Notes under the pieces: model-generated
Seen by the model: only the letters and a program-made list of their open reading frames with translations
Told to the model about the DNA's origin: nothing
Database searches by the model: none
Made by a program: the position numbers and the translations under genes
From: Eurosta solidaginis
Lineage: Eukaryota; Arthropoda; Insecta; Diptera; Tephritidae
DNA length: 64,000 nt
Assembly: GCF_040869045.1 (NCBI RefSeq)
Contig: NW_027137008.1
Coordinates: 124,001 to 188,000, forward strand
Direction: 5' to 3'
Shown: one piece after another, positions 37,701 to 53,200 of the stretch
Position numbering within the stretch: position 1 is the stretch's first letter
Layout of the letters: each line of letters opens with the position of its first letter

Positions 37701-40700
37701 TTAAAACTGTTTAAAGGTTGTCAAACGTTGTTTCTCGTTGTAAATAACGTGTACGAATTTGTTTAACGCATTTGTTTTGGTTACTCGACGTCTCCTTCTC
37801 GTGTAGCCTACATATTGCGTTTTTTTTCTAATTTGCTTACCGGGCTAAAGGTTAGCATGCTTAAAATACGTAAGCCGTTTTGTTCAACAAATTTGAGTAG
37901 ATAACTCATCAGTTGTTTGCATCAGAGCGCCAATTTTTGAGATAATTATTAAAACAATTTAAAGGTTGTCAAACGATGTTTCTCGTTGTATATACTTTAA
38001 TTCTAGAGTTAAATTGATAAATAACGTGTACGAATTTGTTTAACGCATTTGTTTTGGTTACTCGACGTCTCCGTTCTCGTGTAGCCTACATATTGCGTTT
38101 TTTTTTTTTACTTTGCTTACCGGGCTAAAGGTTAGCATGCTTAAAATACGTAAGTCGTTTTGTTCAACAAATTTAAATAGATAACTCCTCAGTTGTTTGC
38201 ATCAGAGCGACAATTTTTGAGATAGTTATTAAAACTGTTTAAAGGTTGTCAAACGTTGTTTCTCGTTGTATATCCTTTAATTCTAGAGTTAAATTGATAA
38301 ATAACGTGTGCGAATTTGTTTAACGCATTTGTTTTGGTTACTCGACGTCTCCGTTGTCGTGTAGCCTACATATTGCGTTTTTTTTTTTTTTAATTTGCTT
38401 ACCGGGCTAAAGGTTAGCATGCTTAAAATACGTAAGTCGTTTTGTTCAACAAATTTGAGTAGATAACCCAGCAGTTGTTTGCATCAGAGCGACAATTTTT
38501 GAGATAGCTATTAAAACTGTTTAAAGGTTGTCAAACGTTGTTTCTCGTTGTATATCCTTTAATTCTAGAGTTAAATTGATAAATAACGTGTACGAATTTG
38601 TTTAACGCATTTGTTTTGGTTACTCGACGTCTCCGTTCTCGTGTAGCCTACATATTGCGTTTTTTTTCTAATTTGCTTACCGGGCTAAAGGTTAGCATGC
38701 TTAAAATACGTAAGTCGTTTTGTTCAACAAATTTGAGTAGATAACTCAGCAGTTGTTTGCATCAGAGCGACAATTTTTGAGATAGTTATTAAAACTGTTT
38801 AAAGGTTGTCAAACGTTGTTTCTCGTTGTATATCCTTTAATTCTAGTGTTAAATTGATAAATACCGTGTACGAATTTGTTTAACTCATTTGTTTTGGTTA
38901 CTCGACGTCTCCGTTCTCGTGTAGCCTACATATTGCGTTTTTTTTTTAATTTGCTTACCGGGCTAAAGGTTAGCATGCTTAAAATACGTAAGTCGTTTTG
39001 TTCCACAAATTTGAGTAGATAACTCAGCAGTTGTTTGCATCAGAGCGACAATTTTTGATATAGTTATTAAAACTGTTTAAAGGTTGTCAAACGTTGTTTC
39101 TCGTTGTATATCCTTTAATTCTAGAGTTAAATTGATAAATAACGTGTACGAATTTGTTTAACGCATTTGTTTTGGTTACTCGACGTCTCCGTTCTCGTTT
39201 TTTTTTTAATTTGCTTACCGGGCTAAAGGTTAGCATGCTTAAAATACGTAAGTCGTTTTGTTCAACAAATTTGAGTAGATAACTCAGCAGTTGTTTGCAT
39301 CAGAACGACAATTTTTGACATAGTTATTAAAGCTGTTTAAAGGTTGTCAAACGTTGTTTCTCGTTGTATATCCTTTAATTCTAGTGTTAAATTGATAAAT
39401 ACCGTGTACGAATTTGTTTAACGCATTTGTTTTGGTTACTCGACGTCTCCGTTCTCGTGTAGCCTACATATTGCGTTTTTTGTTAATTTGCTTACCTGGC
39501 TAAAGGTTAGCATGCTTAAAATACGTAAGTCGTTTTGTTCAACAAATTTTAGTAGATAACTCAGCAGTTGTTTGCATCAGAGCGACAATTTTTGAGATAG
39601 TTATTAAAACTGTTTAAAGGTTGTCAAACGTTGTTTCTCGTTGTATATCCTTTAATTCTAGAGTTAAATTGATAAATAACGTGTACGAATTTGTTTAACG
39701 CATTTGTTTTGGTTACTCGACGTCTCCGTTCTCGTGTAGCCTACATATAGCGTTTTTTTTTAATTTGCTTACCGGGCTAAAGGTTAGCATGCTTAAAATA
39801 CGTAAGTCGTTTTGTTCAACAAATTTGAGTAGATAACTCATCAGTTGTGTGCATCAGAGCGACAATTTTTGAGATAATTATTAAAACAATTTAAAGGTTG
39901 TCAAACGATGTTTCTCGTTGTATATACTTTAATTCTAGAGTTAAATTGATAAATAACGTGTACGAATTTGTTTAACGCATTTGTTTTGGTTACTCGACGT
40001 CTCCGTTCTCGTGTAGCCTACATATTGCGTTTTTTTTTTTTTACTTTGCTTACCGGGCTAAAGGTTAGCGTACTTAAAATACGTAAGTCGTTTTGTTCAA
40101 CAAATTTAAATAGATAACTCCTCAGTTGTTTGCATCAGAGCGACAATTTTTGAGATAGTTATTAAAACTGTTTAAAGGTTGTCAAACGTTGTTTCTCGTT
40201 GTATATGCTTTACTTCTAGAGTTAAATTGATAAATAACGTGTACGAATTTGTTTAACGCATTTGTTTTGGTTACTCGACGGGTCCGTTCTCGTGTAGCCT
40301 ACATATTGCGTTTTTTTTTTCTAATTTGCTTACCGGGCTAAAGGGTAGCATGCTTAAAATACGTAAGTCGTTTTGTTCAACAAATTTAAGTAGATAACTC
40401 CTCAGTTGTTTGCATCAGAGCGACAATTTTTGAGATAGTTATTAAAACTGTTTAAAGGTTGTCAAACGTTGTTTCTCGTTGTATATCCTTTAATTCTAGA
40501 GTTAAATTGATAAATAACGTGTACGAATTTGTTTAACGCATTTGTTTTGGTTACTCGACGTCTCAGTTCTCGTGTAGCGTACATATTGCGTTTTTTTTCT
40601 AATTTGCTTACCGGGCTAAATGTTAGCATGCTTAAAATACATAAGTCGTTTTGTTCAACAAATTTAAGTAGATAACTCCTCAGTTGTTTGCATCAGAGCG

Positions 40701-43700
40701 ACAATTTTTGAGATAGTTATTAAAACTGTTTAAAGGTTGTCAAACGTTGTTTCTCGTTGTATATCCTTTAATTCTAGAGTTAAATTTATAAATAACGTCT
40801 ACGAATTTGTTTAACGCATTTGTTTTGGTTACTCGACGTCTCCGTTCTCGTGTAGCCTACATATTGCGTTTTTTTTTTTAATTTGCTTGCCGGGCTAAAG
40901 GTTAGCATGCTTAAAATACGTAAGTCGTTTTGTTCAACAAATGTAAGTAGATAACTCATCAGTTGTTTGCATCAGAGCGACAATTTTTGAGATAGTTATT
41001 AAAACTGTTTAAAGGTTGTCAAACGTTGTTTCTCGTTGTATATCCTTTAATTCTAGAGTTAAATTGATAAATAACGTGTACGAATTTGTTTAACGCATTT
41101 GCTTTGGTTACTCGACGTCTCCGTTCTCGTGTAGCCTACATATTGCGTTTTTTTTCTAATTTGCTTACCGGGCTAAAGGTTGGCATGCTTAAAATACGTC
41201 AGTCGTTTTGTTCAACAAATTTGAGTAGATAACTCAGCAGTTGTTTGCATCAGAGCGACAATTTTTGAGATAGTTATTAAAACTATTTAAAGGTTGTCAA
41301 ACGATGTTTCTCGTTGTATATCATTTAATTCTAGAGTTAAATTGATAAATAACGTGTACGAATTTGTTTAACGCATTTGTTTTGGTTACTCGACGTCTCC
41401 GTTCTCGTGTAGCCTACATATTGCGTTTTTTTTTAATTTGCTTACCGGGCTAAAGGTTAGCATGCTTAAAATACGTAAGTCGTTTTGTTCAACAAATTTG
41501 AGTAGATAACTCAGCAGTTGTTTGCATCAGAGCGACAATTTTTGAGATAGTTATTAAAACTATTTAAAGGTTGTCAAACGATGTTTCTCGTTGTATATCC
41601 TTTAATTCTAGAGTTAAATTGATAAATAACGTGTACGAATTTGTTTAAAGCATTTGTTTTGGTTACTCGACGTCTCCGTTCTCGTGTAGCCTACATATTG
41701 CGTTGTTTTTTTTTAATTTGCTTACCAGGCTAAAGGTTAGCATGCTTAAAATACGTAAGTCGTTTTGTTCAACAAATTTGAGTAGATAACTCAGCAGTTG
41801 TTTGCATCAGAGCGACAATTTTTGAGATAGTTATTAAAACTGTTTAAGGGTTGTCAAACGATGTTTCTCGTTGTATATCCTTTAATTCTAGAGTTAAATT
41901 GATAAATAAGGTGTACGAATTTGTTTAACGCATTTGTTTTGGTTACTCAACGTCTCCGTTCTCGTGTAGCCTACATATTGCGTTTTTTTCTAATTTGCAT
42001 ACCGGGCTAAAGGTTAGCATGCTTAAAATGCGTAAGTCGTTTTGCTCAACAAATTTGAGTAGATAACTCAGCAGTTGTTTGCATCAGAGCGACAATTTTG
42101 GAGATAGTTATTAAAACTGTTTAAAGGTTGTCAAACGATGTTTCTCGTTGTATATCCTTTAATTCTAGTGTTAAATTGATAAATATCGTGTACGAATTTG
42201 TTTAACCCATTTGTTTTGGTTACTCGACGTCTCCGTTCTCGTGTAGCCTACATATTGTGTTTTTTTTTTTTTAATTTGCTTACCGGGCTAAAGGTTAGTA
42301 GCATGCTTAAAATATGTAAGTAGTTTTGTTCAACAAATTTGAGTAGATAACTCAGCAGTTGTTTGCATCAGAGCGACAATTTTTGAGATAGTTATTAAAA
42401 CTGTTTAAAGGTTGTCAAACGTTGTTTCTCGTTGTATATCCTTTAATTCTAGAGTTAAATTGATAAATAACGTGTACGAATTTCTTTAACGCATTTGTTT
42501 TGGTTACTCGACGTCTCCGTTCTCGTGTAGCCTACATATTGCGTTTTTTTTTTAATTTGCTTTGAGTAGATAACTCAGCAGTTGTTTGCATCAGAGCGAC
42601 GATTTTTGAGATAGTTATTAAAACTATTTAAAGGTTGTCAAACAATGTTTCTCGTTGTATATCCTTTAATTCTACAGTTAAATTGATAAATAACGTGTAC
42701 GAATTTGTTTAACGCATTTGTTTTGTTTACTCGACGTCTCCGTTCTCGTGTAGCCTACATGTTGCGTTTTTTTTTTTTAATTTGCTTACCGGGCTAAAGG
42801 TTACCATGCTTAAAATCCGTAAATCGTTTTGTTCAACAAATTTGAGAAGATAACTCCGCAGTTGTTTGCATCAGAGCGACAATTTTTGAGATAGTTATTA
42901 AAACTATTTAAAGGTTGTCAAACGATGTTTCTCGTTGTATATCCTTTAATTCTAGAGTTAAATTGATAAATAACGTGTACGAATTTGTTTGACGCATTTG
43001 TTTTGGTTACTCGACGTCTCCGTTCTCGTGTAGCCTACATATTGCGTTTTTGTTTTAATTTGCTTACCGGGCTAAAGGTTAGCATGCTTAAAATACGTAA
43101 GTCGTTTTGTTCAACAAATTTGAGTAGATAACTCAGCAGTTGTTTGCATCAGAGCGACAATTTTTGAGATAGTTATTAAAACTGTTTAAAGGTTGTCAAA
43201 CGATGTGTCTCGTTGTATATCCTTTAATTCTATAGTTAAATTGATAAATAACGTGTACGAATTTGTTTAACGCATTTGTTTTGGTTACTCGACTTCTCCG
43301 TTCTCGTGTAGCCTACATATTGCGTTTTTTTTCTAATTTGTTTACCGGGCTAAAGGTTAGCATGCTTAAAATACGTAAGTCGTTTTGTTCAAAAAATTTA
43401 AGTAGATAACTCCTCAGTTGTTTGCATCAGAGCGACAATTTTTGAGATAGTTATTAAAACTGTTTAAAGGTTGTCAAACGTTGTTTCTCGTTGTATATCC
43501 TTTAATTCTAGAGTTAAATTGATAAATAACGTGTACGAATTTGTTTAACGCATTTGTTTGGGTTACTCGATGTCTCCGTTCTCGTGTAGCCTACATATTG
43601 CGTTTTTTTTTAATTTGCTTACCGGGCTAAAGGTTAGCATGCTTAAAATACGTAAGTCGTTTTGTTCAACAAATTTGAGTAGATAACTCAGCAGTTGTTT

Positions 43701-44230
43701 GCATCAGAGCGACAATTTTTGAGATAGTTATTAAAACTGTTTAAAGGTTGTCAAACGATGTTTCTCGTTGTATATCCTTTAATTCTAGAGTTAAATTGAT
43801 AAATAACGTGTACCAACTTGTTTAACGCATTTGTTTTGGTTACTCGACGTCTCCGTTCTCGCGTAGCCTACATATTGCGTTTTTTTTTCTAATTTGCTTA
43901 CCGGGCTAAAGGTTAGCATGCTTAAAATACGTAAGTCGTTTTGTTCAACAAATTTGAGTAGATAACTCAGCAGTTGTTTGCATCAGAGCGACAATTTTTG
44001 AGATAGTTATTAAAACTGTTTAAAGGATGTCAAACGTTGTTTCTCGTTGTATATCCTTTAATTCTAGAGTTGAATTGATAAATAACGTGTACGAATTTGT
44101 TTAACGCATTTGTTTTGGTTACTCGACGGCTCCGTTCTCGTGTAGCCTACAAATTGCGTTTTTTTTCTAATTTGCTTACCGGGCTAAAGGTTAGCATGCT
44201 TAAAATACGTAAGTCGTTTTGTTCAACAAC
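31705..44230 (+). repeat. Two related 6.0-6.6-kb higher-order blocks
   Basis: Shared rare markers pair across the region: monomers lacking TATATCC...AAATTGAT, with the joint near 31705 and 37739 (another near 31181); AAACAATTTAAAGG at 31921 and 37955 (and 39887); TATGCTTTACTTC at 33631 and 40204; ACGTCTACGA at 34221 and 40795; and the GCTTTGAGTAG deletion monomer at 36251 and 42559. The offset runs 6034, 6573, 6574, 6308, so about two monomers were gained and one lost between copies. Confidence 0.78.
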
Positions 44231-47200
44231 TTTGAGTAGATAACTCAGCAGTTGTTTGAATCAGAGCGACAATTTTTGAGATAGTTATTAAAACTATTTA
44301 AAGGTTGTCCAACGATGTTTCTCGTTGTATATCCTCTAATTCTAGAGTTAAATTGATAAATAACGTGTACGAATTTGATTAACGCATTTGTTTTGGTTAC
44401 TCGACGCCTCCGTTCTCGTGTAGCCTACATATTGCGTTTTTTTTTTTATTTGCTTACCGGGCTAAAGGTTAGCATGCTTAAAATACGTAAGTCGTTTTGT
44501 TCAACAAATTTGAGTAGATAACTCAGCAGTTGTTTGCATCAGAGCGACAATTTTTGAGATAGTTATTAAAACTGTTTAAAGGTTGTCAAACGATGTTTCT
44601 CGTTGTATATCCTTTAATTCTAGAGTTAAATTGATAAATAACGTGTACGAATTTGTTTAACGCATTTGTTTTGGTTACTCGACGTCTCCGTTCTCGTGTA
44701 GCCTACATATTGCGTTTTTTTTTTTAATTTGCTTACCGGGCTAAAGGTTAGCATGCTTAAAATACGTAAGTCGTTTTGTTCAACAAATTTGAGTAGATAA
44801 CTCAGCAGTTGTTTGCATCAGAGCGACAATTTTTGAGATAGTTATTAAAACTATTTAAAGGTTGTCAAACGATGTTTCTCGTTGTATATCCTTTAATTCT
44901 AGAGTTAAATTGATAAATAACGTGTACGAATTTGTTTAACGCATTTGTTTTGGTTACTCGACGTCCCCGTTCTCGTGTAGCCTACATATTGCGTTTTTTT
45001 TTAATTTGCTTACCGGGCTAAAGGTTAGCATGCTTAAAATACGTAAGTCGTTTTGTTCAACAAATTTAAGTAGATAACTCAGCAGTTGTTTGCATCAGAG
45101 CGACAATTTTTGAGATAGTTATTAAAACTGTTTAAAGGTTGTCAAACGATGTTTCTCGTTGTATATCCTTTAATTCTAGGGTTAAATTGATAAATAACGT
45201 GTACGAATTTGTTTAACGCATTTGTTTTGGTTACTCGACGGCTCCGTTCTCGTGTAGCCTACATATTGCGTTTTTTTTTTTAATTTGCTTACCGGGCTAA
45301 AGGTTAGCATGCTTAAAATACGTAAGTCGTTTTGTTCAACAAATTTAAGTAGATAACTCATCAGCTGTTTGCATCAGAGCGACAATTTTTGAGATAGTTA
45401 TTAAAACTGTTTAAAGGTTTTCAAACGTTGTTTCTCGTTGTATATCCTTTACTTCTAGAGTTAAATTGATAAATAACGTGTACGAATTTGTTTAACGCAT
45501 TTGTTTTGGTTACTCGATGTCCCCGTTCTCGTGTAGCCTACATATTGCGTTTTTTTTTTAATTTGCTTACCGGGCTAAAGGTTAGCATGCTTAAAATACG
45601 TAAGTCGTTTTGTTCAACAAATTTAAATAGATAACTCCTCAGTTGTTTGCATCAGAGCGACAATTTTTGAGATAGTTATTAAAACTGTTTAAAGGTTGTC
45701 AAACGTTGTTTCTCGTTGTATATCCTTTAATTCTAGGGTTAAATTGATAAATAACGTGTACGAATTTGTTTAACGCGTTTGTTTTGGTTACTCGACGTCT
45801 CCGTTCTCGTGTAGCCTACATATTGCGTTTTTTTTTTTTAATTTGCTTACCGGGCTAGAGGTTAGCATGCTTAAAATACGAAAGTCGTTTTATTCAACAA
45901 ATTTGAGTAGATAACTCAGCAGTTGTTTGCATCAGAGCGACAATTTTTGAGATAGTTATTAAAACTATTTAAAGGTTGTCAAACGATGTTTCTCGTTGTA
46001 TATACATTAATTCTAGAGTTAAATTGATAAATAACGTGTACGAATTTGTTTAACGCATTTGTTTTGGTTACTCGACGGCTCCGTTCTCGTGTAGCCTACA
46101 TATTGCGTTTTTTTTTTTCTAATTTGCTTACCTGGCTAAAGGTTAGCATGCTTAAAATACGTAAGTCGTTTTGTTCAACAAATTTGAGTAGATAACTCAG
46201 CAGTTGTTTGCTTCAGAGCGCCAATTTTTGAGATAGTTATTAAAACTGTTTAAAGGTTGTCAAACGTTGTTTCTCGTTGTATATCCTTTACTTCTAGAGT
46301 TAAATTGATAAATAACGTGTACGAATTTGTTTAACGCATTTTTTTTGGTTACTCGACGGCTCCGTTCTCGTGTAGCCTACATATTGCGTTTTTTTTTCTA
46401 ATTTGCTTACCTGGCTAAAGGTTAGCATGCTTAAAATACGTAAGTCGTTTTGTTCACCAAATTTGAGTAGATAACTCAGCAGTTGTTTGCATCAGAGCGA
46501 CAATTTTTGAGATAGTTATTAAAACTGTTTAAAGGTTGTCAAACGTTGTTTCTCGTTGTATATCCTTTACCTCTAGAGTTAAATTGATAAATAACGTGTA
46601 CGAATTTGTTTAACGCATTTGTTTTGGTTACTCGACGGCTCCGTTCTCGTGTAGCCTACATATTGCGTTTTTTTTCTAATTTGCTTACCGAGCTAAAGGT
46701 TAGCATGCTTAAAATACGTAAGTCGTTTTGTTCAACAAATTTGAGTAGATAACTCAGCAGTTGTTTGCATCAGAGCGACAATTTTTGAGATAGTTATTAA
46801 AACTATTTAAAGGATGTCAAACGTTGTTTCTCGTTGTATATCCTTTAATTCTAGAGTTGAATTGCTAAATAACGTGTACGAATTTGTTTAACGCATTTGT
46901 TTTGGTTACTCGACGGCTCCGTTCTCGTGTAGCCTACATATTGCGTTTTTTTTCTAATTTGCTTACCGGGCTAAAGGTTAGCATGCTTAAAATACGTAAG
47001 TCGTTTTGTTCAACAAATTTGAGTAGATAACTCAGCAGTTGTTTGAATCAGAGCGACAATTTTTGAGATAGTTATTAAAACTGTTTAAAGGTTTTCAAAC
47101 GATGTTTCTCGTTGTATATCCATTAATTCTAGGGTTAAATTGATAAATAACGTGTACGAATTTGTTTAACGCATTTGTTTTGGTTACTCGACGTCTCCGT

Positions 47201-50200
47201 TCTCGTGTAGCCTACATATTGCGTTTTTTTTTTTTTAATTTACTTACCGGGCTAAAGGTTAGCATGCTTAAAATACGTAAGTCGTTTTGTTCAACAAATT
47301 TGAGTAGATAACTAATCAGTTGTTTGCATCAGAGGGACAATTTTTGAGATAGTTATTAAAACTGTTTAAAGGTTGTCAAACGTTGTTTCTCGTTGTATAT
47401 CCTTTACTTCTAGAGTTAAATTGATAAATAACGTGTACGAATTTGTTTAACGCATTTTTTTTGGTTACTCGACGTCTCCGTTCTCGCGTAGCCTACATAT
47501 TGCGTTTTTTTTTTTATTTGCTTACCGGGCTAAAGGTTAGCATGCTTAAAATACGTAAGTCGTTTTGTTCAACAAATTTAAGTAGATAACTCCTCAGTTG
47601 TTTGCATCAGAGCGACAAGATAGTTGAGATAGTTATTAAAACTGTTTAAAGGTTGTCAAACGTTGTTTCTCGTTGTATATCCTTTAATTCTAGGGTTAAA
47701 TTGATAAATAACGTGTACGAATTTGTTTAACGCATTTGTTTTGGTTACTCGACGTCTCCGTTCTCGTGTAGCCTACATATTGCGTTTTTTTTTTAATTTG
47801 CTTACCGGGCTAAAGGTTAGCATGCTTAAAATACGTAAGTCGTTTTATTCAACAAATTTGAGTAGATAACTCAGCAGTTGTTTGCATCAGAGCGACAATT
47901 TTTGAGATAGTTATTAAAACTATTTAAAGGTTGTCAAACGATGTTTCTCGTTGTATATCCATTAATTCTAGAGTTAAATTGATAAATAACGTGTACGAAT
48001 TTGTTTAACGCATTTGTTTTGGTTACTCGACGGCTCCGTTCTCGTGTAGCCTACATATTGCGTTTTTTTTCTAATTTGCTTACCTGGCTAAATGTTAGCA
48101 TGCTTAAAATACGTAAGTCGTTTTGTTCAACAAATTTGAGTAGATAACTCAGCATTTGTTTGCATCAGAGCGACAATTTTTGAGATAGTTATTAAAACTG
48201 TTTAAAGGTTGTCAAACGTTGTTTCTCGTTGTATATCCTTTACTTCTACAGTTAAATTGATAAATAACGTGTACGAATTTGTTTAACGCATTTGTTTTGG
48301 TTACTCGACGGCTCCGTTCTCGTGTAGCCTACATATTGCGTTTTTTTTCTAATTTGCTTACCGGGCTAAAGGTTAGCATGCTTAAAATACGTAAGTCGAT
48401 TTGTTCAACAAATTTAAGTAGATAACTCCTCAGTTGTTTGCATCAGAGCGACAATTTTTGAGATAGTTATTAAAACTGTTTAAAGGTTGTCAAACGTTGT
48501 TTCTCGTTGTATATCCTTTAATTCTAGAGTTAAATTTATATATAACGTCTACGAATTTGTTTAACGGCTTTGTTTTGGTTACTCGACGTCTCCGTTCTCG
48601 TGTAGCCTACATATTGCGTTTTTTTTTTAATTTGCTTGCCGGGCTAAAGGTTAGCATGCTTAAAATACGTAAGTCGTTTTGTTCAACAAATTTAAGTAGA
48701 TAACTCATCAGTTGTTTGCATCAAAGCAACAATTTTTGAGATAGTTATTAAAACTGTTTAAAGGTTGTCAAACGTTGTTTCTCGTTGTATATCCTTTACT
48801 TCTAGAGTTAAATTGATAAATAACGTGTACGAATTTGTTTAACGCATTTGTTTTGGTTACTCGACGTCTCCGTTCTCGTGTAGCCTACATATTGCGTTTT
48901 TTTTTTTAATTTGCTTGCCGGGCTAAAGGTTAGCATGCTTAAAATACGTAAGTCGTTTTGTTCAACAAATTTAAGTAGATAACTCATCAGTTGTTTGTAT
49001 CAGAGCAACAATTTTTGAGATAGTTATTAAAACTGTTTAAAGGTTGTCAAACGTTGTTTCTCGTTGTATATCCTTTAATTCTAGAGTTAAATTGATAAAT
49101 AACGTGTACGAATTTGCTTAACGCATTTGTTTTGGTTACTCGACGTCTCCGTTCTCGTGTAGCCTACATATTGCGTTTTTTTCTAATTTGCTTACCGGGC
49201 TAAAGGTTAGCATGCTTAAAATACGTCAGTCGTTTTGTTCAACAAATTTGAGTAGATAACTCAGCAGTTGTTTGCATCAGAGCGACAATTTTTGAGATAG
49301 TTATTAAAACTATTTAAAGGTTGTCAAACGATGTTTCTCGTTGTATATCCTTTAATTCTAGAGTTAAATTGATAAATAACGTGTACGAATTTGTTTAACG
49401 CATTTGTTTTGGTTACTCGACGTCTCCGTTCTCGTGTAGCCTACATATCGCGTTTTTTTTTTATTTGCTTACCGGGCTAAAAGTTAGCATGCTTAAAATA
49501 CGTAAGTCGTTTTGTTCAACAAATTTGAGTAGATAACTCAGCAGTTGTTTGCATCAGAGCGACAATTTTTGAGATAGTTATTAAAACTATTTAAAGGTTG
49601 TCAAACGATGTTTCTCGTTGTATATCCTTTAATTCTAGAGTTAAATTGATAAATAACGTGTACGAATTTGTTTAACGCATTTGTTTTGGTTACTCGACGT
49701 CTCCGTTCTCGTGTAGCCTACATATTGCGTTTTTTTTTAATTTGCTTACCGGGCTAAAGGTTAGCATGCTTAAAATACGTATGTCGTTTTGTTCAACAAA
49801 TTTGAGTAGATAAATCAGCAGTTGTTTGCATCAGAGCGACAATTTTTGAGATAGTTATTAAAACTATTTAAAGGTTGTCAAACGATGTTTCTCGTTGTAT
49901 ATCCTTTAATTCTAGAGTTAGATTGATAAATAACGTATACGAATTTGTTTAAAGCATTTGTTTTGGTTACTCGACGTCTCCGTTTTCGTGTAGCCCACAT
50001 ATTGCGTTTTTTTTTTTTTAATTTGCTTACCAGGCTAAAGGTTAGCATGCTTAAAATACGTATGTCGTTTTGTTCAACAAATTTGAGTAGATAACTCAGC
50101 AGTTGTTTGCATCAGAGCGACAATTTTTGAGATAGTTATTAAAACTGTTTAAGGGTTGTCAAACGATGTTTCTCGTTTTATATCCTTTAATTCTGGAGTT

Positions 50201-53200
50201 AAATTGATAAATAACGTGTACGAATTTGTTTAACGCATTTGTTTTGGTTACTCGGCGTCTCCGTTCTCGTGTAGCCTACATATTGCGTTTTTTTCTAATT
50301 TGCTTACCGGGCTAACGGTTAGCATGCTTAAAATACGTCAGTCGTTTTGTTCAACAAATTTGAGTAGATAACTCAGCAGTTGTTTGCATCAGAGCGACAA
50401 TTTTTGAGATAGTTATTAAAACTATTTAAAGGTTGTCAAACGATGTTTCTCGTTGTATATCCTTTAATTCTAGAGTTAAATTGATAAATAACGTGTACGA
50501 ATTTGTTTAACGCATTTGTTTTGGTTACTCGACGGCTCCGTTCTCGTGTAGCCTACATATTGCGTTTTTTTTTTAATTTGCTTACCGGGCTAAAGGTTAG
50601 CATGTTTAAAATACGTAAGTCGTTTTGTTCAACAAATTTAAGTAGATAACTCCTCAGTTGTTTGCATCAGAGCGACAATTTTTGAGATAGTTATTAAAAC
50701 TATATAAAGGTTGTCAAACGATGTTTCTCGTTGTATATCCTTTAATTCTAGAGTTAAATTGATAAATAAGGTGTACGAATTTGTTTAACGCATTTGTTTT
50801 GGTTACTCGACGTCTCCGTTCTCGTGTAGCCTACATATTGCGTTTTTTTTTAATTTGCTTACCGGGCTAAATGTTAGCATGCTTAAAATACGTAAGTCGT
50901 TTTGTTCAACAAATTTGAGTAGATAACTCAGCAGTTGTTTGCATCAGAGCGACAATTTTTGAGATAGTTATTAAAACTATTTAAAGGTTGTCAAACGATG
51001 TTTCTCGTTGTATATCCTTTAATTCTAGAGTTATATTGATAAATAACGTGTACGAATTTGTTTTGGTTACTCGACGTCTCCGTTCTCGTGTAGCCTACAT
51101 ATTGCGTTTTTTTTTAATTTGCTTACCGGGCTAAAGGTTAGCATGCTTTAAATACGTAAGTAGTTTTGTTCAACAAATTTGAGTAGATATCTCCGCAGTT
51201 GTTTGCATCAGAGCGACAATTTTTGAGATAGTTACTAAAACTGTTTAAAGGTTGTCAAACGTTGTTTCTCGTTCTATATCCTTTAATTCTAGAGTTAAAT
51301 TGATAAATAACGTGTACGAATTTGTTTAACGCATTTCTTTTGGTTACTCGACGTCTCCGTTCTCGCGTAGCCTACATATTGCGTTTTTTTTTATTTGCTT
51401 ACCGGGCTAAAGGTTAGCATGCTTAAAATACGTAAGGCGTTTTGTTCAACAAATTTGAGTAGATAACTCAGCAGTTGTTTGCATCAGAGCGACAATTTTT
51501 GAGATAGTTATTAAAACTGTTTAAAGGTTGTCAAACGTTGTTTGTCGTTGTATATCCTTTAATTCTAGAGTTAAATTGATAAATTACGTGTACGAATTTG
51601 TTTAACGCATTTCGTTTTGGTTGCTCGACGTCTCCGTTCTCGTGTAGCCTACATATTGCGTTTTTTTATTTTAATTTGCTTACCGGGATAAAGGTTAGCA
51701 TGCTTAAAATACGTAAGTCGTTTTGTTCAACAAATTTGAGTAGATAACTCAGCAGTTGTTTGCATCAGAGCGACAATTTTTGAGATAGTTATTAAAAGTA
51801 TTTAAAGGTTGTCAAACGATGTTTCTCGTTGTATATCCTTTAACTCTAGAGTTAAATTGATAAATAACGTGTACGAATTTGTTTAACGCATTTGTTTTGG
51901 TTACTCGACGTCTCCGTTCTCGTGTAGCCTACATATTGCGTTTTTTTTTTTTAATTTGCTTACCGGGCTAAAGGTTAGCATGCTTCAAATACGTAAGTCG
52001 TTTTGTTCAACAAATTTGAGTAGATAACTCAGCAGTTGTTTACATCAGAGCGACAATTTTTGAGATAGTTATTAAAACTATTTAAAGGTTGTCAAACGAT
52101 GTTTCTCGTTGTATATCCTTTAATTCTAGAGTTAAATTGATAAATAACGTGTACGAATTTGTTTAACGCATTTGTTTTGGTTACTCGACGTCTCCGTTCT
52201 CGTGTAGCCTACATATTGCGTTTTTTTTTTTAATTTGCTTACCAGGCTAAAGGTTAGCATGCTTATAATACGTAAGTCGTTTTGTTCAACAAATTTGAGT
52301 AGATAACTCAGCAGTTGTTTGCATCAGAGCGACAATTTTTGAGATAGTTATTAAAACTGTTTAAGGGTTGTCAAACGATGTTTCTCGTTGTATATCCTTT
52401 AATTCTAGAGTTAAATTGATAAATATCGTGTACGAATTTGTTTAACGCATTTGTTTTGGTTACTCGACGGCTCCGTTCTCGTGTAGCCTACATATTACGT
52501 TTTTTTTTTTAATTTGCTTACCGGGCTAAAGGTTAGCATGCTTAAAATACGTAAGTCGTTTTGTTCAACAAATTTGAGTAGATAACTCAGCAGTTGTTTG
52601 CATCAGAGCGGCAATTTTTGAGATAGTTATTAAAACTGTTTAAGGGTTGTCAAACGATGTTTCTCGTTGTATATCCTTTAATTCTAGAGTTAAATTGATA
52701 AATAACGTGTACGAATTTGTTTAACGCATTTGTTTTGGTTACTCGACGTCTCCGTTCTCGTGTAGCCTACATATTGCGTTTTTTTTTTTAATTTGCTTAC
52801 CGGGCTAAAGGTTAGCATGCTTAAAATACGTAAGTCGTTTTGTTCAACAAATTTAAGTAGATAACTCATCAGTTGTTTGCATCAGAGCGACAATTTTTGA
52901 GATAGTTATTAAAATTGTTTAAAGGTTGTAAAACGTTGTTTCTCGTTGTATATCCTTTAATTCTAGAGTTAAATTGATAAATTACGTGTACGAATTTGTT
53001 TAACGCATTTGCTTTGGTTACTCGACGGCTCCGTTCTCGTGTAGCCTACATATTGCGTTTTTTTTTTAATTTGTTTACCGGGCTAAAGGTTAGCATGCTT
53101 AAAATACGTAAGTCGCTTTGTTCAACAAATTTGAGTAGATAACTCAGCAGTTGTTTGCATCAGAGCGACAATTTTTGAGATAGTTATTAAAACTGTTTAA

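Noticed and set aside
48497..48703. 68-codon plus-strand open frame in the satellite
   Set aside because: It exists because this monomer has TTTATATATAAC where most have TTGATAAATAAC; the frame is closed in most other copies.
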